Positions 53,472 through 64,000 of a stretch of 64,000 bases of DNA are shown here, in pieces (positions within the stretch are counted from its first letter, which is position 1; each line of letters starts with the position of its first letter). The DNA is from Apostichopus japonicus (Eukaryota > Echinodermata > Holothuroidea > Aspidochirotida > Stichopodidae): assembly GCF_037975245.1 (NCBI RefSeq), contig NC_092567.1, forward strand, positions 20,087,376-20,151,375. The letters are read 5' to 3'. The position numbers were made by a program, and so were the translations under genes. Below the pieces are notes generated by a model. It did no database searches, had not been told where the DNA came from, and was given only the letters and a program-made list of their open reading frames with translations.

Positions 53472-55423
53472 GTGATGACCAACATAACTGATGTCACTAG
53501 TAAAGTTCCTCATTTTTTTGTTTTGTGAGACTAAAACTGTAATATACAGATAGCCTGCATGGGCAACCAAATCGAATCGATTGATCACACGACCGATAAC
53601 GTCTAATTTGCGACAAGTTAATCGGAACAATTGAAATCTCACTATTTTGAGTATAACTTCGGTGATAATTGTTGACTAAATACCACAAAACCTGCTTTAC
53701 CTGGGAAAATGCAACCACCTAAAAAGTTGCTCAACTATCGACAAATAGATTTCGAATACATTGTAAATAAAACATCCCCACTATTTACCCCCTTTTTGTC
53801 CGTCCATGAGAGGGGTTCATCTCAATTTATTTTCTATGTGGGGCCAGGTGGGGGAAGGGGGGATCGGTTTTTGAAGCCAAGAGCCAGGCAGAATGACAAC
53901 GTGTCTTTTTGAGGCTAAGGCCATACCCGATAACGAGGGCGGCAAGATTGCAGGGCTGATTATTTTTTTGCACAGGTCAGATTTGGCCCGGGCTGCAAAC
54001 GATTTGGGGGGAAACCCTGGTCTATGAAAGACGATGTCAACCAATGTACCCTTTAGTATCTGATACGAAATAGCCAAAGGATGTCCTTTGCGAAACACAT
54101 GAGAAAGTTTATGGTTAAACCTAACACTTTTATTTAACATACCACGTCAATTTGATCATGCCAGCAAGGGTAATACTTCCGTGGTTTGAACGCACAAGTT
54201 GTTTTTTTTCCCACTTAAATCACAACTGTAAGATACTCAACAGGAGCCGAGGGATCAATCCGATTCTGAATTCTCGATACATTTTCAAAATTCACAGACT
54301 AAAAATCGACCGATTTCCTGTCTGTTGTTTTTCTACTTTGATTATGATACTTAATAAACACAACAAGCTCATTAAAACATCACGGTCAGGTGATCCTCTG
54401 ATTTACATTTAATCCTTCTCGACTGTTAACCACTTCCCTAAGGTTGAATCAATCTCTCATATTTATGTTTTAACCGAAAAACATCCTGACTGGATATTTG
54501 AAAAAAGCTTATTTTAGTCACTATTTCCAAGAAAAACAACCGTACAATCTTACCACTTGTGTGTGAGACCCAACCATTTGGGCTTTAAACTATAGTTTTC
54601 ACTTTTTTTTTGTGGTAGAAGTATATTATGCTAAACAAATTTCCCTAAGATTTCCCTCTAAACAGAACTTAACATTTTTCAGAGAAGACAAGCAAATCAT
54701 TTTTAGAGATATGACTTGAAAGAAGAAAAACAATTAAGTATGGCTTCTTTGTCATATTCCTTTCCCCACCAAACCCCCTCCCTCCCTTCCCCACCCCCCC
54801 CCCCCCTTACAAATTAAGCACAGGCTCTACACTTGCCATAACTAATGAATCAAACATACCCAGACATTTTCATGGATGAAAAAAAACTTTTTTATGTGAA
54901 TCTTACAACATGCCATGAAAGTTGGAATTAAACCTTGATCGTGTTTCGTACTCTGACACGACGAGCATCCATTAGTCATGTGTGTCGTACCGTTGCTGAA
55001 TTATATCATTCCGAGACAAGTTTTAACGACGCCCACAAAATGCACCCCTGCTTAGAATCGGCCGGCTTCCGACCTGTTCCCGTCATCCCTGGACTCGTAG
55101 CTTGCTCGATGAATTTCCGCAAAACGATAAATAATAGTTTTACAAAAAAAAACGAGAAAAAAAAAAAACATAACGCTCTCTTTACATGATTTCACTTCCA
55201 CTCACAAAAATCTCTGTCACTAGACTCAAATGCTCAAACCCCAAAAAAGTTTTTCGGTCGTCTTTTGCTACGAGAGTCTGACCGTTAGCGGTTACAAGCT
55301 GTTTTGGCTACATGTTGCAAATAACGCAGTCTTGGCGACCGACGTACGCTTGCGTTCGATACGGGTCACCACGGCGACAACTGCCTTCTCTTTCTTTTTG
55401 GGGACTTTTTCTGAAGTTTCGTT
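53472..55423. other. Intergenic and 3' UTR side of PHRF1
   Basis: The part next to 55424 should be the PHRF1 3' UTR (minus strand); its end cannot be fixed by eye. A poly-C run lies at about 54796-54807. A plus-strand 84-codon frame at 54935-55189 has no recognisable motif. Confidence 0.45.
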
Positions 55424-55579
55424 TCATTTCAATCCAATGTCCTTGCCCTTGTTTACCAGCGTTTTTACAGAAGAGGGTTTCTTCGAGTGCTTCCGATAGT
55501 ACTGGAATTTCTTGACGTAGCCTTCTACGAGGGACCTGATCCTGACCGGATTTATCTCCCCGCTCTTGCTGTGGCTTAC
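55424..55579 (-). CDS. PHRF1: PHRF1 last exon
   Basis: Codes the final 51 residues plus TGA. It begins [20 protein letters not shown] and continues [15 protein letters not shown], the most conserved end of the family. The acceptor is TTTCTAG (minus strand), phase 0. Confidence 0.92.
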   Translation of the reverse strand, partial: VSHSKSGEINPVRIRSLVEGYVKKFQYYRKHSKKPSSVKTLVNKGKDIGLK

Positions 55580-58500
55580 CTAGAAAGATGAGAACGAGAA
55601 GAGAAGAGAATGTCAGAAGCGGTGTATTTTCAAGTTGCCATGGATACAATACAATTTTCCATTGAGGTTTATGTGGTCGACTAGAGGGCCCAGGGAGAGC
55701 ATAGGATTTAGGAAAACTATACTCTATGTTTTCATAATATAGGCCTGCACTTAATCACAAGGAGACCAAAATGGGGGCGCTGTGACAGAACTGTTCCTGT
55801 CGGACTGATCTGGCTTTCCACAAGCCAGTATCCTGCAGGTCTGTTACTCAATGGTCTCATGTGAAATATTACTCCTCTATGCCACAAAACGTGCAACATA
55901 CTCACAATTTATCCTAATTACTTTAATTACTGATTGATTGAATATAAAAAAGGGATAAAAAAGTTAAGCTTTTGCTGCTTTCAATGTAACGTCGGCCTGG
56001 CCTGGATGCAATCACCAATGGCAGTGCAGCAGGTTAAAAGTTAATTAAAATTGATGATAGGAATATTGAAAAGCAACAGATTTCTTTGCTAGAAATTTTC
56101 CATAATACACCAGTATATCAACATAATTGAACATACACAGACCTCAAATTTTGCACTATTAACTGTGTGATTTGGCATTTTTTGTTTGGGGGTGAGGGTA
56201 GAAGATAATAATGCTTGCATTCTTCTGCAAGTAGAAAATGAGGGAAACATACACTTTTATAAGTTGTTTATTAAAACCATTGACAATCAAAAGGAAGGTA
56301 CAAACTTATTTAAAAACTTTTAAATTGTGAAGATGGTACACCCCTTCTTGCTGGTCTAAACGCCAGACAGCAAACCTCGCCCTCAGATGTACTGACAAAA
56401 TGACAAAATTTAGAGCGAGGAACTCACCTGGTGGACAGCTTTCCTCATGATATCCTTGAACTCATCTTTGGTGACTTCTTTCTTCTGGTAGAAGGGTTTC
56501 AAAGCCAATTTCACCTCCTCGACAACTCTCTCTTGATGGTAAAGTTTCTTCAGGTACTGAATTAAGAAAAGAAAAAAAAAATTAAAGAAAAATGTATCAA
56601 AGGAAACACACGTGTTCTCATGAAATGATAGTAGAATGACATGTTGACATTAAAGTTTGGAGAGGAATATCAAATATATCAATATACAATATCAACTCAT
56701 GTCATTTCAACAAAAAACAAACTATGGGGAAGTGGTTTTGCACGCTTCATGAGATGAAACCTTTCTGTCATCTTGATATTGATTGTTGAAAGTGAAACTG
56801 CAACTACCGAGTGTAGATGATGACAACTTCATAGAACACCTTTTCATTAGTTTTTTCCTCTTCTTTGGTGTATATTCTTCAAATCTACCACCATGGTAAC
56901 CTGGAACCAACCGTACACTGAAGTCAATCCTTATCTTCACTAATCTCACAGACAATATCCTTGTAGGTTTTGTTTAGTTTGAAAGTTACTAACCTTCTCT
57001 CTGGAGTTTTTGTTGTACAGGTCGACCGCAGAGCTCTCAATGTCTTCCTCGTTGAGTTCTTTGGTGACCTCCTCTTCCATCGCATCCGCTGAGAATGACA
57101 GGTCCACGGAGCCCGACGAACTGACGGACTGCGTGGAATCTGCCACCGATGTGGTCGTGCTCCTCTTGGGAGGTGCGACCCCCTTGCTGGTCACGGTGGT
57201 GGAGGTGAACCGCTTCAAGAGTTGGGTTATCGTCTTGGTGGCCTCCGAGGTCAAGGACGAGAGGCTCTTCTCTTGTGAGTCCGTCTCCTGTTTGCTGCTA
57301 CTGCTGCTGCTCGTCACTGAACTCTCCGCCTTCTTGGCCGCTTTTGGAGACTCGAGCAGAGGCGGGGTGGTGACGATGGACAGCTCTCCCTCTATGTCGC
57401 TGAAGTTACCCATGTGCGGAGACGGGCTCTCGCTGTAGTCTGAATCTTTCGTGAATTTGAACTGTGGCGATTCACCATCTTCCTGATCTTTTCCGGGCGA
57501 TAGGTCAACTGGTATGACTTCATCCTCCTCCTTCACCTCCTCCTCTACCCTTCCATCTCTTTCTTCTTCTTCCTCTTCGACTACCGGCTCCATCTGCTCT
57601 GGAGCCATGACAAAGTCATCTGGAGTCGTGGACGACGGAGGCAAAGGTGGGGACGCGGTCGGCTCGAATGGGTCGTAGAGGGCACTGCTCACGATGTCGT
57701 CATCTTCGTCCTCTGGGTCTTGATTAGACGGAGGAGCCACGATTGGTGACGCTGTAGCCGGGTGATCGCCGACATCGTCCTCGTGTGGAGATTTCAACGG
57801 AGAATGGTAATCACTGACGAGCAACAGTTCCCCCGCCTCTTGCCCCTCGTTGCCGACTATCTCAGCCTGACTTGGAGACACTTCTGGAACATCTTCCGTC
57901 ACCTTTGGTAAAACTGGAACGACTTTGGCCGTCTTGTTTGCGGACTTTTTGGTCTTCTTCTTGACCGGCCCTTCTGCGGCCAACTCCTCCACATCGAAAG
58001 AGAGAGGGCGTTTAACTACTTTCTTCTTCTTATCTTTGCCTCCTTTACCTTTGCCTTTCTTCCCCTTCTTACCCTTCACCCCTTTCTCTGCCTTCCCACC
58101 TTTCACTTTCTTCTTCTTCTTAGCCTTTTCCGTTGCTGCTGCAGGTTTGGCAGGAGTTGCGCTGGCAGTGACAGCCTCCTCTACCTTATCCACGACCTCT
58201 GATGGCGGCGGCTTTGAAGGGGTCGGCTGAATGCTTCTCTTCTTCTCCGGTTTCTTTTTGGTTTCTTCTTCGGAGTCGGAATCGAGGACGATCGTCTCTA
58301 TGACTTTCTGCTGCCCTGACTTTGCCTTTACTGGCGGCTTCTTATCTCTCTTCTTAGGTTTGACCTCTTTTATCACTACTATCTTATCTTTGCTTGAAGC
58401 TGCGGGAATCTTGCGGGACGAGGAACGGTCCGAACGCCTCTTCGGGGAATCTCTCTTCTCGCTCCTTCTGGTCTTGCTTGACGATGATCTGTGTCTGGAG

Positions 58501-61500
58501 CTGCTCCTTGACCGAGATTTATTTTTCTTCTTCCCTCTACTAGATTTGTCTCGGCCCTTTTCGCGATCGCGATCCCTCTCCCGTTCCTTCTCCCTATCTC
58601 TCTCTCGCTCCCTATCACGTTCTTTCTCCCTTTGCCTCTCTTTCTCTCGTTCTCTCTCCTTCTCCACCTCCCGTTCTCGGTCTCTCTCCTTCTCCCTCTC
58701 TCGCTCGCGTTCTCGTACTCTCGCCCTTTCCTTTTCTCTTTCCCTCTCTTTCTCCCGTTCGCGCTCCTTCTCTCTTTCCCTCTCCTTCTGCTTCTGTTTT
58801 TCCTTCTCCTTCTCCTTTTCCTTTTCCAATTCCTTCAACCTGATCTTTTCACTCTCTTCGAATTCTCGCAGTTTCTGTTTCTCTCGCTCCTCTCTCTCGA
58901 TCTCAGCCTTGAATTTCAGCCTTCTCGCTTCTATCTCTTTATCTAACTCCTTCCAGCTGTCCGGATCCCTCATTTTGGCTTCCCTCTTTCGAGCGGCTTC
59001 CACTTGAAGACGTTCTCTTCTTAATCGCTCCCTGGTCGTTTCTTTCCTCCCAAACCTAGAGTCCCTCGCCTCTCCCGCAGTCGCTGCTACTGGTGCTTCA
59101 TCCGCCCGGGGGGGCCTGACTGGCTCGTCCGGGAGGTAGAACCTGTCGTCGTGTTCGAACCCCCTTTCCCTTGTGATCCTAAAGTTCTCCCAATACATTT
59201 CCCTCTCATAATAGTCCATGCTATTCCAATGTTCGTGAAACGCCTCGTAATCAAAGTCGGGGTACCTCTCCTCGTAGTACCTCAACTGGTCCCACTCTCG
59301 TTCGTTTCGGATGAGCCGTTCGTCCGACTCCAAGTCTTCGTCGCTAAAGTCATCTCCAAACCTTGAACTGCTGCTGCGCTCTCTTGTGGGTGAATCCCTT
59401 TTGATGCGGATGACTTGTCTCAAATCTACATGCTTACCAGAGTCTTTGCTCTTTTTCTCTTCACCGCTCTCTCGTTCCCCATCGTTGGTCTCCCCATCTA
59501 ATTCTTCCTTACTATGTAACGATACCGTCTTGTCCTTTTCAATAATCACACGCCTTCTGTCTCTCTTTTTAACCTCCCCAGATTGTCTGGCTTTCTTTGA
59601 TCTCTTCCTTGTCGATTTTTCTTCGTCGCTTTTTACCTCCCCTTCCTCCTCCGAATCTTCGCTGTGTTTCCTCTTTTCTGAAATTTTCTCCGTTGGCTTT
59701 TCCTCCCCGTCACGTTCAGACCTTCTGCTTTTCTCCGGAGGACTCTGTAACAAATCCCTCTCGGTTTGTTCGTGGTCTTCACCCTCGTCTATTGCGACCT
59801 TTTCTGCCTCTTTCGCAGTACTGTAAACCTTGCTTTTTACTCCCTCCTCTTCGACTGTGCCCTCCTCATCTTCATCCCTTTCGCCATCTGTGCTAATGGC
59901 TCCTTCGTCTTCCTGCACCAGGCCCTCCTCGTGATCGGAGTCTCTCCCTGGCTGGGAGACGGAACTACTCACGGTTGCATTTTGAGATTGTTCTCTCTTT
60001 ACATCATCCTGATCACTTTCGACATCCTCGCCTTCTTCCCGCTCTACTTTCTCCTCGTCCAACATCACTTCGTCTTCAATACTTTGTCCCGGGTCTTCTT
60101 TATCGTCTGGTTCCTTCCTCTTGTCTTCAACTTCCAGAGGACCGTCCTGGCCCTTTGGACTAGAATGCCCAGTTACGCTAGCATGCCCTCTGGGACTAGC
60201 CCGATCCCTCAAACTAGAGTTTTCCTTGGCATTAGAGTCGACGTTTGGTTCCGTTTGCCGTCTCGTGTCAGACCTTCCAAGATTATTCGATCTCTCTTGT
60301 GACCCTGACCTTCTCCGCGAGTGAGATCGGCCCTTTCCATGAGATCTATTTCTAGAGTTTCCTTGCCTGTAGTTCCTCGATCGTGTATCGCCACAGAATT
60401 TGAATGTTTCAAGTTGATCTCGTTCATCCGAAGGTTCTGGTATCCTCTGGTCGGAAGTGCTGCTACCCACACGCTCTTCTCCTTCTTCTTCCTCCGTATC
60501 GTTGTCTTCCTCTCCTGTTTCTCCTTCTTCCGATCTTTCCCCCGAGTCTCGTCTCTTTCTGTCCTTCCCTCTGTCTCTCCTCCTGGACCGGGTGTCACCG
60601 TTTAGCAAATGCGTGGAATCGGCAGAGACTCCGTCACCGTGACCCTCCCCCCTCTCATAATTGTTAAATTCGGCCCCATTGTCTGGAGCCAGATCATGGG
60701 ATACTTCATTAGCGCCGCCCCCATCACCGGCAGTTCTATTGGAAGGAGGGTCCTGCACATCGCCCTCCACAGCACCATGGTCCTTCCCTACTGCTGCTTC
60801 AGAGGTTCCATTTTCTCCGTTTAATGGTGTCTCTTTCACCCTGAATGTATTCCCTCTTGAATTTGTTCTACCGTTGTCCATATTCTTGAGGATAGCACTA
60901 CATCCAGATGGGCTTCTGGTCACATCGCAGGATGCATTTTCTAGAAATATGGAGAGAGAGAGACCAAATGACAGCAATTCAAACGTGACTCATAAGATGC
61001 TATCAACATGACGGAGGATGCAAAAACGTGACACGACACATCTGCAATATGACCTTTGGAAGCAATTAAATTATTTATATTCCATTGTTTGGACATATTT
61101 CAATAAAAGCTTGCTGGTCCCAATAAGGGAACATCACTTTGGTAATCAATTTTGCATTGAAGAACTTGCATAGATAAAAGTTTGAGTGAGACCATTAGGA
61201 GCTTTGAAGGTAATAACAGGAAGTTTAAAATCAATACAAAAGGGAGTTAGGCAACCAGTGAAGCTCTTGTCAAACGTGGAAAGAAATGTTGTGACTTTCT
61301 TATTGTGTGTAAAAGTAAGTTGCCCTGACGTTTCGATCCTAGCAGGATCTTCTTCAGAGGCTAAATGACAATAAAAAAAAAATTGTCATTAAGCCTCTGA
61401 AAAAGATCCTGCCAGGATCAAAAAATCAGGCCAACTTACTTTAACACATTATCTTACACAGGCTCTCTAGTGGGTAAGCAGTTTGCTAACAGTTTTATTA

Positions 61501-63735
61501 TATTTTGACTTTCTTATTGTGGCAGTGGAAATCCTGGCTGTTCAACCTGGGCGACGCTGCAGAAGTTTCAACTTAGTGTTGAGCAGACGGTACAACAGAG
61601 TTACAATTATTCCGCTACTTTTCATCTACGTGTAAAAGTAAGTTGGCCTGACGTTTTGATCCTAGCAGGATCTTCTTTAGAGGCTAAATGACAAGTAACA
61701 GTAACAGAAGGGACAAAAACAGCACAGTCCCTTCTGTTACTGTTACTTGTCATTTAGCCTCTGAAGAAGATCCTGCTAGGATCGAAACGTCAGGCCAACT
61801 TACTTTTACACATTCTATTACACAGGCTCTCTAGTGGATAAGCAGTTTGATAACAGTTTTATTTTATTTTGATTTTTACTTTTCATCTACAGTAGTTAAT
61901 GAAACTCCACACCCAATGTCAGAGTTTGTGACACTCCCCTTAATAAACTTTTGCACTTGTAAAACACCCATCGTCACGTACACCCACAAAACAGAGATTC
62001 AAAATTTAACCAAACCTGGTGGTGGTGATTTGATTGCACTGAGGGTTCCGTCTCTATGAATTTTAACATCTGATCCAGGTAGGTGGAGAAGATTCTGACC
62101 GGCCATGATGCTACTGAGGAGGTCTACAGGACTTGATGCTGGCTCTACGGGCTTTACCAACCTAGGACTAGAGACCAAAAATGAATAATATTGTCATATA
62201 CATGAAGCTTAAACAACATAGGACTAGAGACCAGAATAACTCTGTCAAATAAACGACAAACCTACCTTGACAAATGTTTTCTTTTATCAAATTAACTATC
62301 AGAGTAGGAATAAATTGAAGTGTATATCCGAAAGTTAATGCATTTCTATGAACACAAGACATTTTTTGGCTCACGTATATCCTTCACAAACAAAACCTTT
62401 ACTACGGTCTTTGTGCAGCAAACGTGGGGAAAATTGAGGGCTTTAATAATGCCGCAAAAACTCACACTGGGTAAAACGGTCAGTTATCCAAGGTAACATA
62501 TTTACTGACATCACATTTCAATCTTTTTTAGGTTGCAAAAAAGGGCTTCAACAAAGTTAATAGAAAGTCCAACTTGGTGCTGGGAACAATAAACAGCAAA
62601 TAAAGCACACCAAACATGAAAAGAGACAGAACTTTACACGTTGATGCAAATTTAAGGAATCTCTCATGCTTCTTCGTGTATCTTTCTACTCGCATGTTTC
62701 AGCACATCTATTTTTAACAACAACATTTTGCAAGACTATCTTGTGACACAATACAGAAAATTACAGTCAAATAAATCAAAGTTAGATTCCCTCTGTTTTT
62801 TTTTGGGCTCCAGAATATTTCTCTCATTTCAGTATTTCACTTTATCACAATTTCTTGTGCTGATAAGTGCTGCTTTGAATATTAACACACAGGGCGTATG
62901 ATCACTTAGCCAGTCCATAATTGACAAATATCATCCATATTGCAAATAGATATTTTGGTATGTTACACTTACCCTCTCAATACTGAAGAAATTCTGGGTA
63001 CTGCAACAGGACCAGCCTCATCCCTGGAGAGAGAGAAGAAAATGGTTAACAAGGTTGTCAAAATTTGACACAGACACACAAAACATTCATAGTATCCAGA
63101 AAGAAAGCAAGTAAACAATACATGAAGCTTCCTTAAAAATTTTCCTCAAAATAATCTAGATATTTATTCTGCTCTCACATGAACCCCTTGATACCCATCC
63201 TGACAGCCCAAGATATTTTGCTCAATACTAGCACTATAAGGTCTATCCTTCCCCTTCATGAGATCTTATTTTCAAGAAATGAAAACCCCCCAAAAACAAA
63301 AAACTAAAATACTCACCCAATGTCCTCTAGAGCGTACTGGTCTCCTCGCAGGGAGAGCGGCGTCAGTCCTATGCGAGATCGGAGGGCACCCAGGGAGTTG
63401 TCGTACGATCCACCTTTGCGTGCAGGAATCACACTCCCGCCTCTTGGTTTGCAGAGACCTAATTTTCCTGCCAGTCTAGCTTTTGGCGTTATGGGCAAGA
63501 CCGACTTGGCTGTTCGGGCTTTCTTCCTGCCGCCCTTTCGTCTCCTCGTTTTCCTCTTCCTCTTTCGAGTTGTTTTCCTCTTGCTCCCCTTTCCTTTGGT
63601 GGTTTTTGTGGTCTTCCTCTTTGTGGTTTTTCTTTTCTTCTTCGGCCCCGGTTTGCGTCTTCTCTTCCTGGTGACCTTTCTGACCGTCTTCTTGCGTGCG
63701 GGAGGAGCGACGTTTGGCATGGCCGAGGAACTGAC
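55424..63735 (-). CDS. PHRF1: PHRF1-like protein, C-terminal 1615 residues, 5' end outside window
   Basis: PHRF1 is a nuclear protein with N-terminal RING and PHD fingers, an SR/charged middle, and a C-terminal domain linked to RNA polymerase II CTD binding. Exons 63735-63317, 63023-62973, 62161-62016, 60940-56994, 56556-56428 and 55579-55424 join in phase. Visible in order: a Lys/Arg-rich stretch, [29 protein letters not shown]...[12 protein letters not shown], a long acidic/SR region with an Arg/Glu helix, a YDPFEPT motif, and the C-terminal module [20 protein letters not shown] through [12 protein letters not shown]. These match PHRF1 order. SCAF1 shares the C-terminal module but not, as I recall, the IHRDGTLSA segment. 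The finger domains should lie beyond position 64000. Confidence 0.88.
55580..56427 (-). other. PHRF1 intron
   Basis: 848-bp intron, GTGAGT...CTAG. Nothing recognisable inside. Confidence 0.85.
56428..56556 (-). CDS. PHRF1: PHRF1 penultimate exon
   Basis: Exactly 43 codons, phase 0 at both ends, from [20 protein letters not shown] to RKAVHQ. It forms the first helices of the SRI-like C-terminal module. Sites are AATTCAG|TACCTG and CACCAG|GTGAGT. Confidence 0.92.
56994..60940 (-). CDS. PHRF1: PHRF1 giant exon: acidic, SR/RE and Pro-rich middle
   Basis: 3947 bases, 1315 whole codons plus two bases completing a Glu from the previous exon. In order on the minus strand: acidic Ser/Glu-rich segments; an aromatic island ([19 protein letters not shown] onward, about 59310-59130); a long Glu/Lys/Arg helical run (about 58960-58560); an SR run (about 58540-58400); Lys-rich patches (about 58130-58010); YDPFEPT (about 57680-57660); and a Ser/Thr-rich end. 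It ends AGAGAGAAG|GTTAGT. Plus-strand open frames here, up to 258 codons of Ser/Phe/Leu repeats, are its mirror image. Confidence 0.92.
61308..61506 (+). mobile_element. Fold-back element 1, 199 bp, 15-bp TSDs
   Basis: A terminal hairpin (arms 61307-61372 and 61382-61447, 9-nt A loop, several mismatches) is followed by a ~60-bp unique tail ending in T/A-rich sequence. It is flanked by gactttcttattgtg at 61293-61307 and 61507-61521, an exact 15-bp duplication. The arm contains GATCCTAGCAGGATCTTCTT. Long TSDs and a simple 3' tail resemble LINE-mobilised inserts rather than DNA transposons. Confidence 0.8.
61630..61876 (+). mobile_element. Fold-back element 2, 247 bp, 14-bp TSDs, 85-bp hairpin
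   Basis: Arms 61630-61714 and 61727-61811 pair over 85 bp with only two T/C differences, both of which become G-U pairs in one strand's RNA. The loop is 12 nt. A ~60-bp tail shared with element 1 (ACACAGGCTCTCTAGTGG onward) follows and ends in TTTTATTTTATTTTG. Flanks tacttttcatctac at 61616-61629 and 61877-61890 are exact duplications. Longer arms than element 1 and near-perfect pairing suggest a young copy. Confidence 0.85.
62016..62161 (-). CDS. PHRF1: PHRF1 exon with IHRDGTLSA motif
   Basis: 48 codons plus one base at each end. Reads [20 protein letters not shown], then [19 protein letters not shown]. This block is typical of PHRF1 and is the best internal support for the name. Sites are TCCTAG|GTTGG and CCACCAG|GTTTGG. 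Confidence 0.9.
62162..62972 (-). other. PHRF1 intron
   Basis: 811-bp intron, GTAAGT...CCTAG, with nothing recognisable inside. Confidence 0.8.
62973..63023 (-). CDS. PHRF1: PHRF1 51-bp microexon
   Basis: Codes [16 protein letters not shown] with split codons at both ends. Phase fits both neighbours (GG|G on each side), so it can be skipped without breaking the frame. The acceptor has a CT-rich tract ending CTCCAG; the donor is GTAAGT. Confidence 0.85.
63317..63735 (-). CDS. PHRF1: PHRF1 exon: Lys/Arg-rich segment
   Basis: First coding exon visible in the window, phase 0 at its start (GTTGCAG|GTCAGT). It encodes a basic block with [20 protein letters not shown] and further Arg/Lys repeats, probably nuclear-localising, then [20 protein letters not shown]. 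It ends ATT GG|GTGAGT. The internal ATG after SSA is not proposed as a start, since the reading frame enters through a splice acceptor. Confidence 0.87.
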
Positions 63736-64000
63736 CTGCAACGGTTCCAAGGAGAAACAATACAGTTGGTACAAAGCGATCAGTTGTGTCTAATTCAATA
63801 CCACAGAATAAGTTTCATGAACAATCTCGGTTTTGTTATTCATGCACTTTAAAATGACGATACAAGAATGACAGTGGAATGAAAGAGTAACTCAAGCCCA
63901 AAACCTGGGAGCAGCATGGATGACATCATCTGTAAGCTAACAATTTTCTCATCTCCTAGAACTAGTATCAATAATTGCGATATATTGTAAGACCCAACTT
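63736..64000 (-). other. Start of upstream PHRF1 intron, cut by window edge
   Basis: Non-coding sequence upstream of the GTTGCAG acceptor on the minus strand. No further exon is visible before the edge. Confidence 0.7.

Larger units (their letters stand above)
60941..62015 (-). other. PHRF1 intron with two fold-back elements
   Basis: 1075-bp intron, GTTTGG...TTTCTAG on the minus strand. Nearly half of it is two related hairpin elements, listed separately. Confidence 0.85.

Noticed and set aside
58231..59007. 258-codon plus-strand frame rich in Ser, Phe, Leu and Arg
   Set aside because: Mirror image of the Arg/Glu/Ser coding of the PHRF1 giant exon; no splice or homology support.
55424..63735. 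SCAF1 instead of PHRF1
   Set aside because: SCAF1 shares the C-terminal module, but the basic segment, RSRIG...GDQYALED and IHRDGTLSA blocks fit PHRF1 better. Finding PHD/RING exons upstream of the window would settle it.

Overview
This is a eukaryotic window. Genes are split into short exons with GT-AG junctions, non-coding DNA is AT-rich, and intron and intergenic space is filled with microsatellites, tRNA-derived SINEs, decayed LINE ends and small DNA transposons. Protein similarity (a GPI-anchored ecto-5'-nucleotidase and a PHRF1-type nuclear protein) and the repeat style (poly-G/C runs, hAT-like elements ending in CAG(T/G)GGCG motifs) suggest a marine invertebrate deuterostome. An echinoderm, perhaps a sea cucumber, is my best guess, but it rests on recalled repeat flavour rather than a search.

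Only two genes are recognisable. On the + strand, eight exons between 29088 and 43230 encode a complete ecto-5'-nucleotidase (CD73/NT5E family). They join in perfect phase to 579 residues, with a signal peptide, all metal-binding and catalytic residues, and a C-terminal GPI-signal-like tail. On the - strand, six exons between 63735 and 55424 encode the C-terminal 1615 residues of a PHRF1-like protein. The N-terminal PHD and RING exons, if present, lie beyond the right edge. The two genes converge tail to tail across about 12 kb that holds no recognisable gene.

Region by region. 1-29 kb has no supported gene and is a transposon landscape: a 1.26-kb element at 4.7-6.0 kb with exact 8-bp target-site duplications (TSDs), a tRNA-SINE near 7.5 kb, and a nest of elements at 16.1-20.8 kb in which a 378-bp and a 3651-bp element (each with exact 8-bp TSDs) sit inside a third. 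29-43 kb is NT5E; its introns carry three copies of an unnamed ~450-bp repeat, (TA)n arrays, SINE copies and a 408-bp hAT-like element with exact TSDs. 43.4-55.4 kb is intergenic, with a ~170-bp satellite at 47.1-47.8 kb and an 85-nt pre-miRNA-like hairpin at 51.9 kb. 55.4-64 kb is PHRF1; one intron holds two fold-back elements with 14-15-bp TSDs.

The two genes have no evident functional link: one product acts at the cell surface on extracellular AMP, the other is nuclear. I found no new multi-gene system. The most useful leads are the near-perfect hairpin elements, the nested transposons, two phase-compatible extra ORFs inside NT5E intron 4, and the Pro replacing a substrate-contacting Asn in the nucleotidase.
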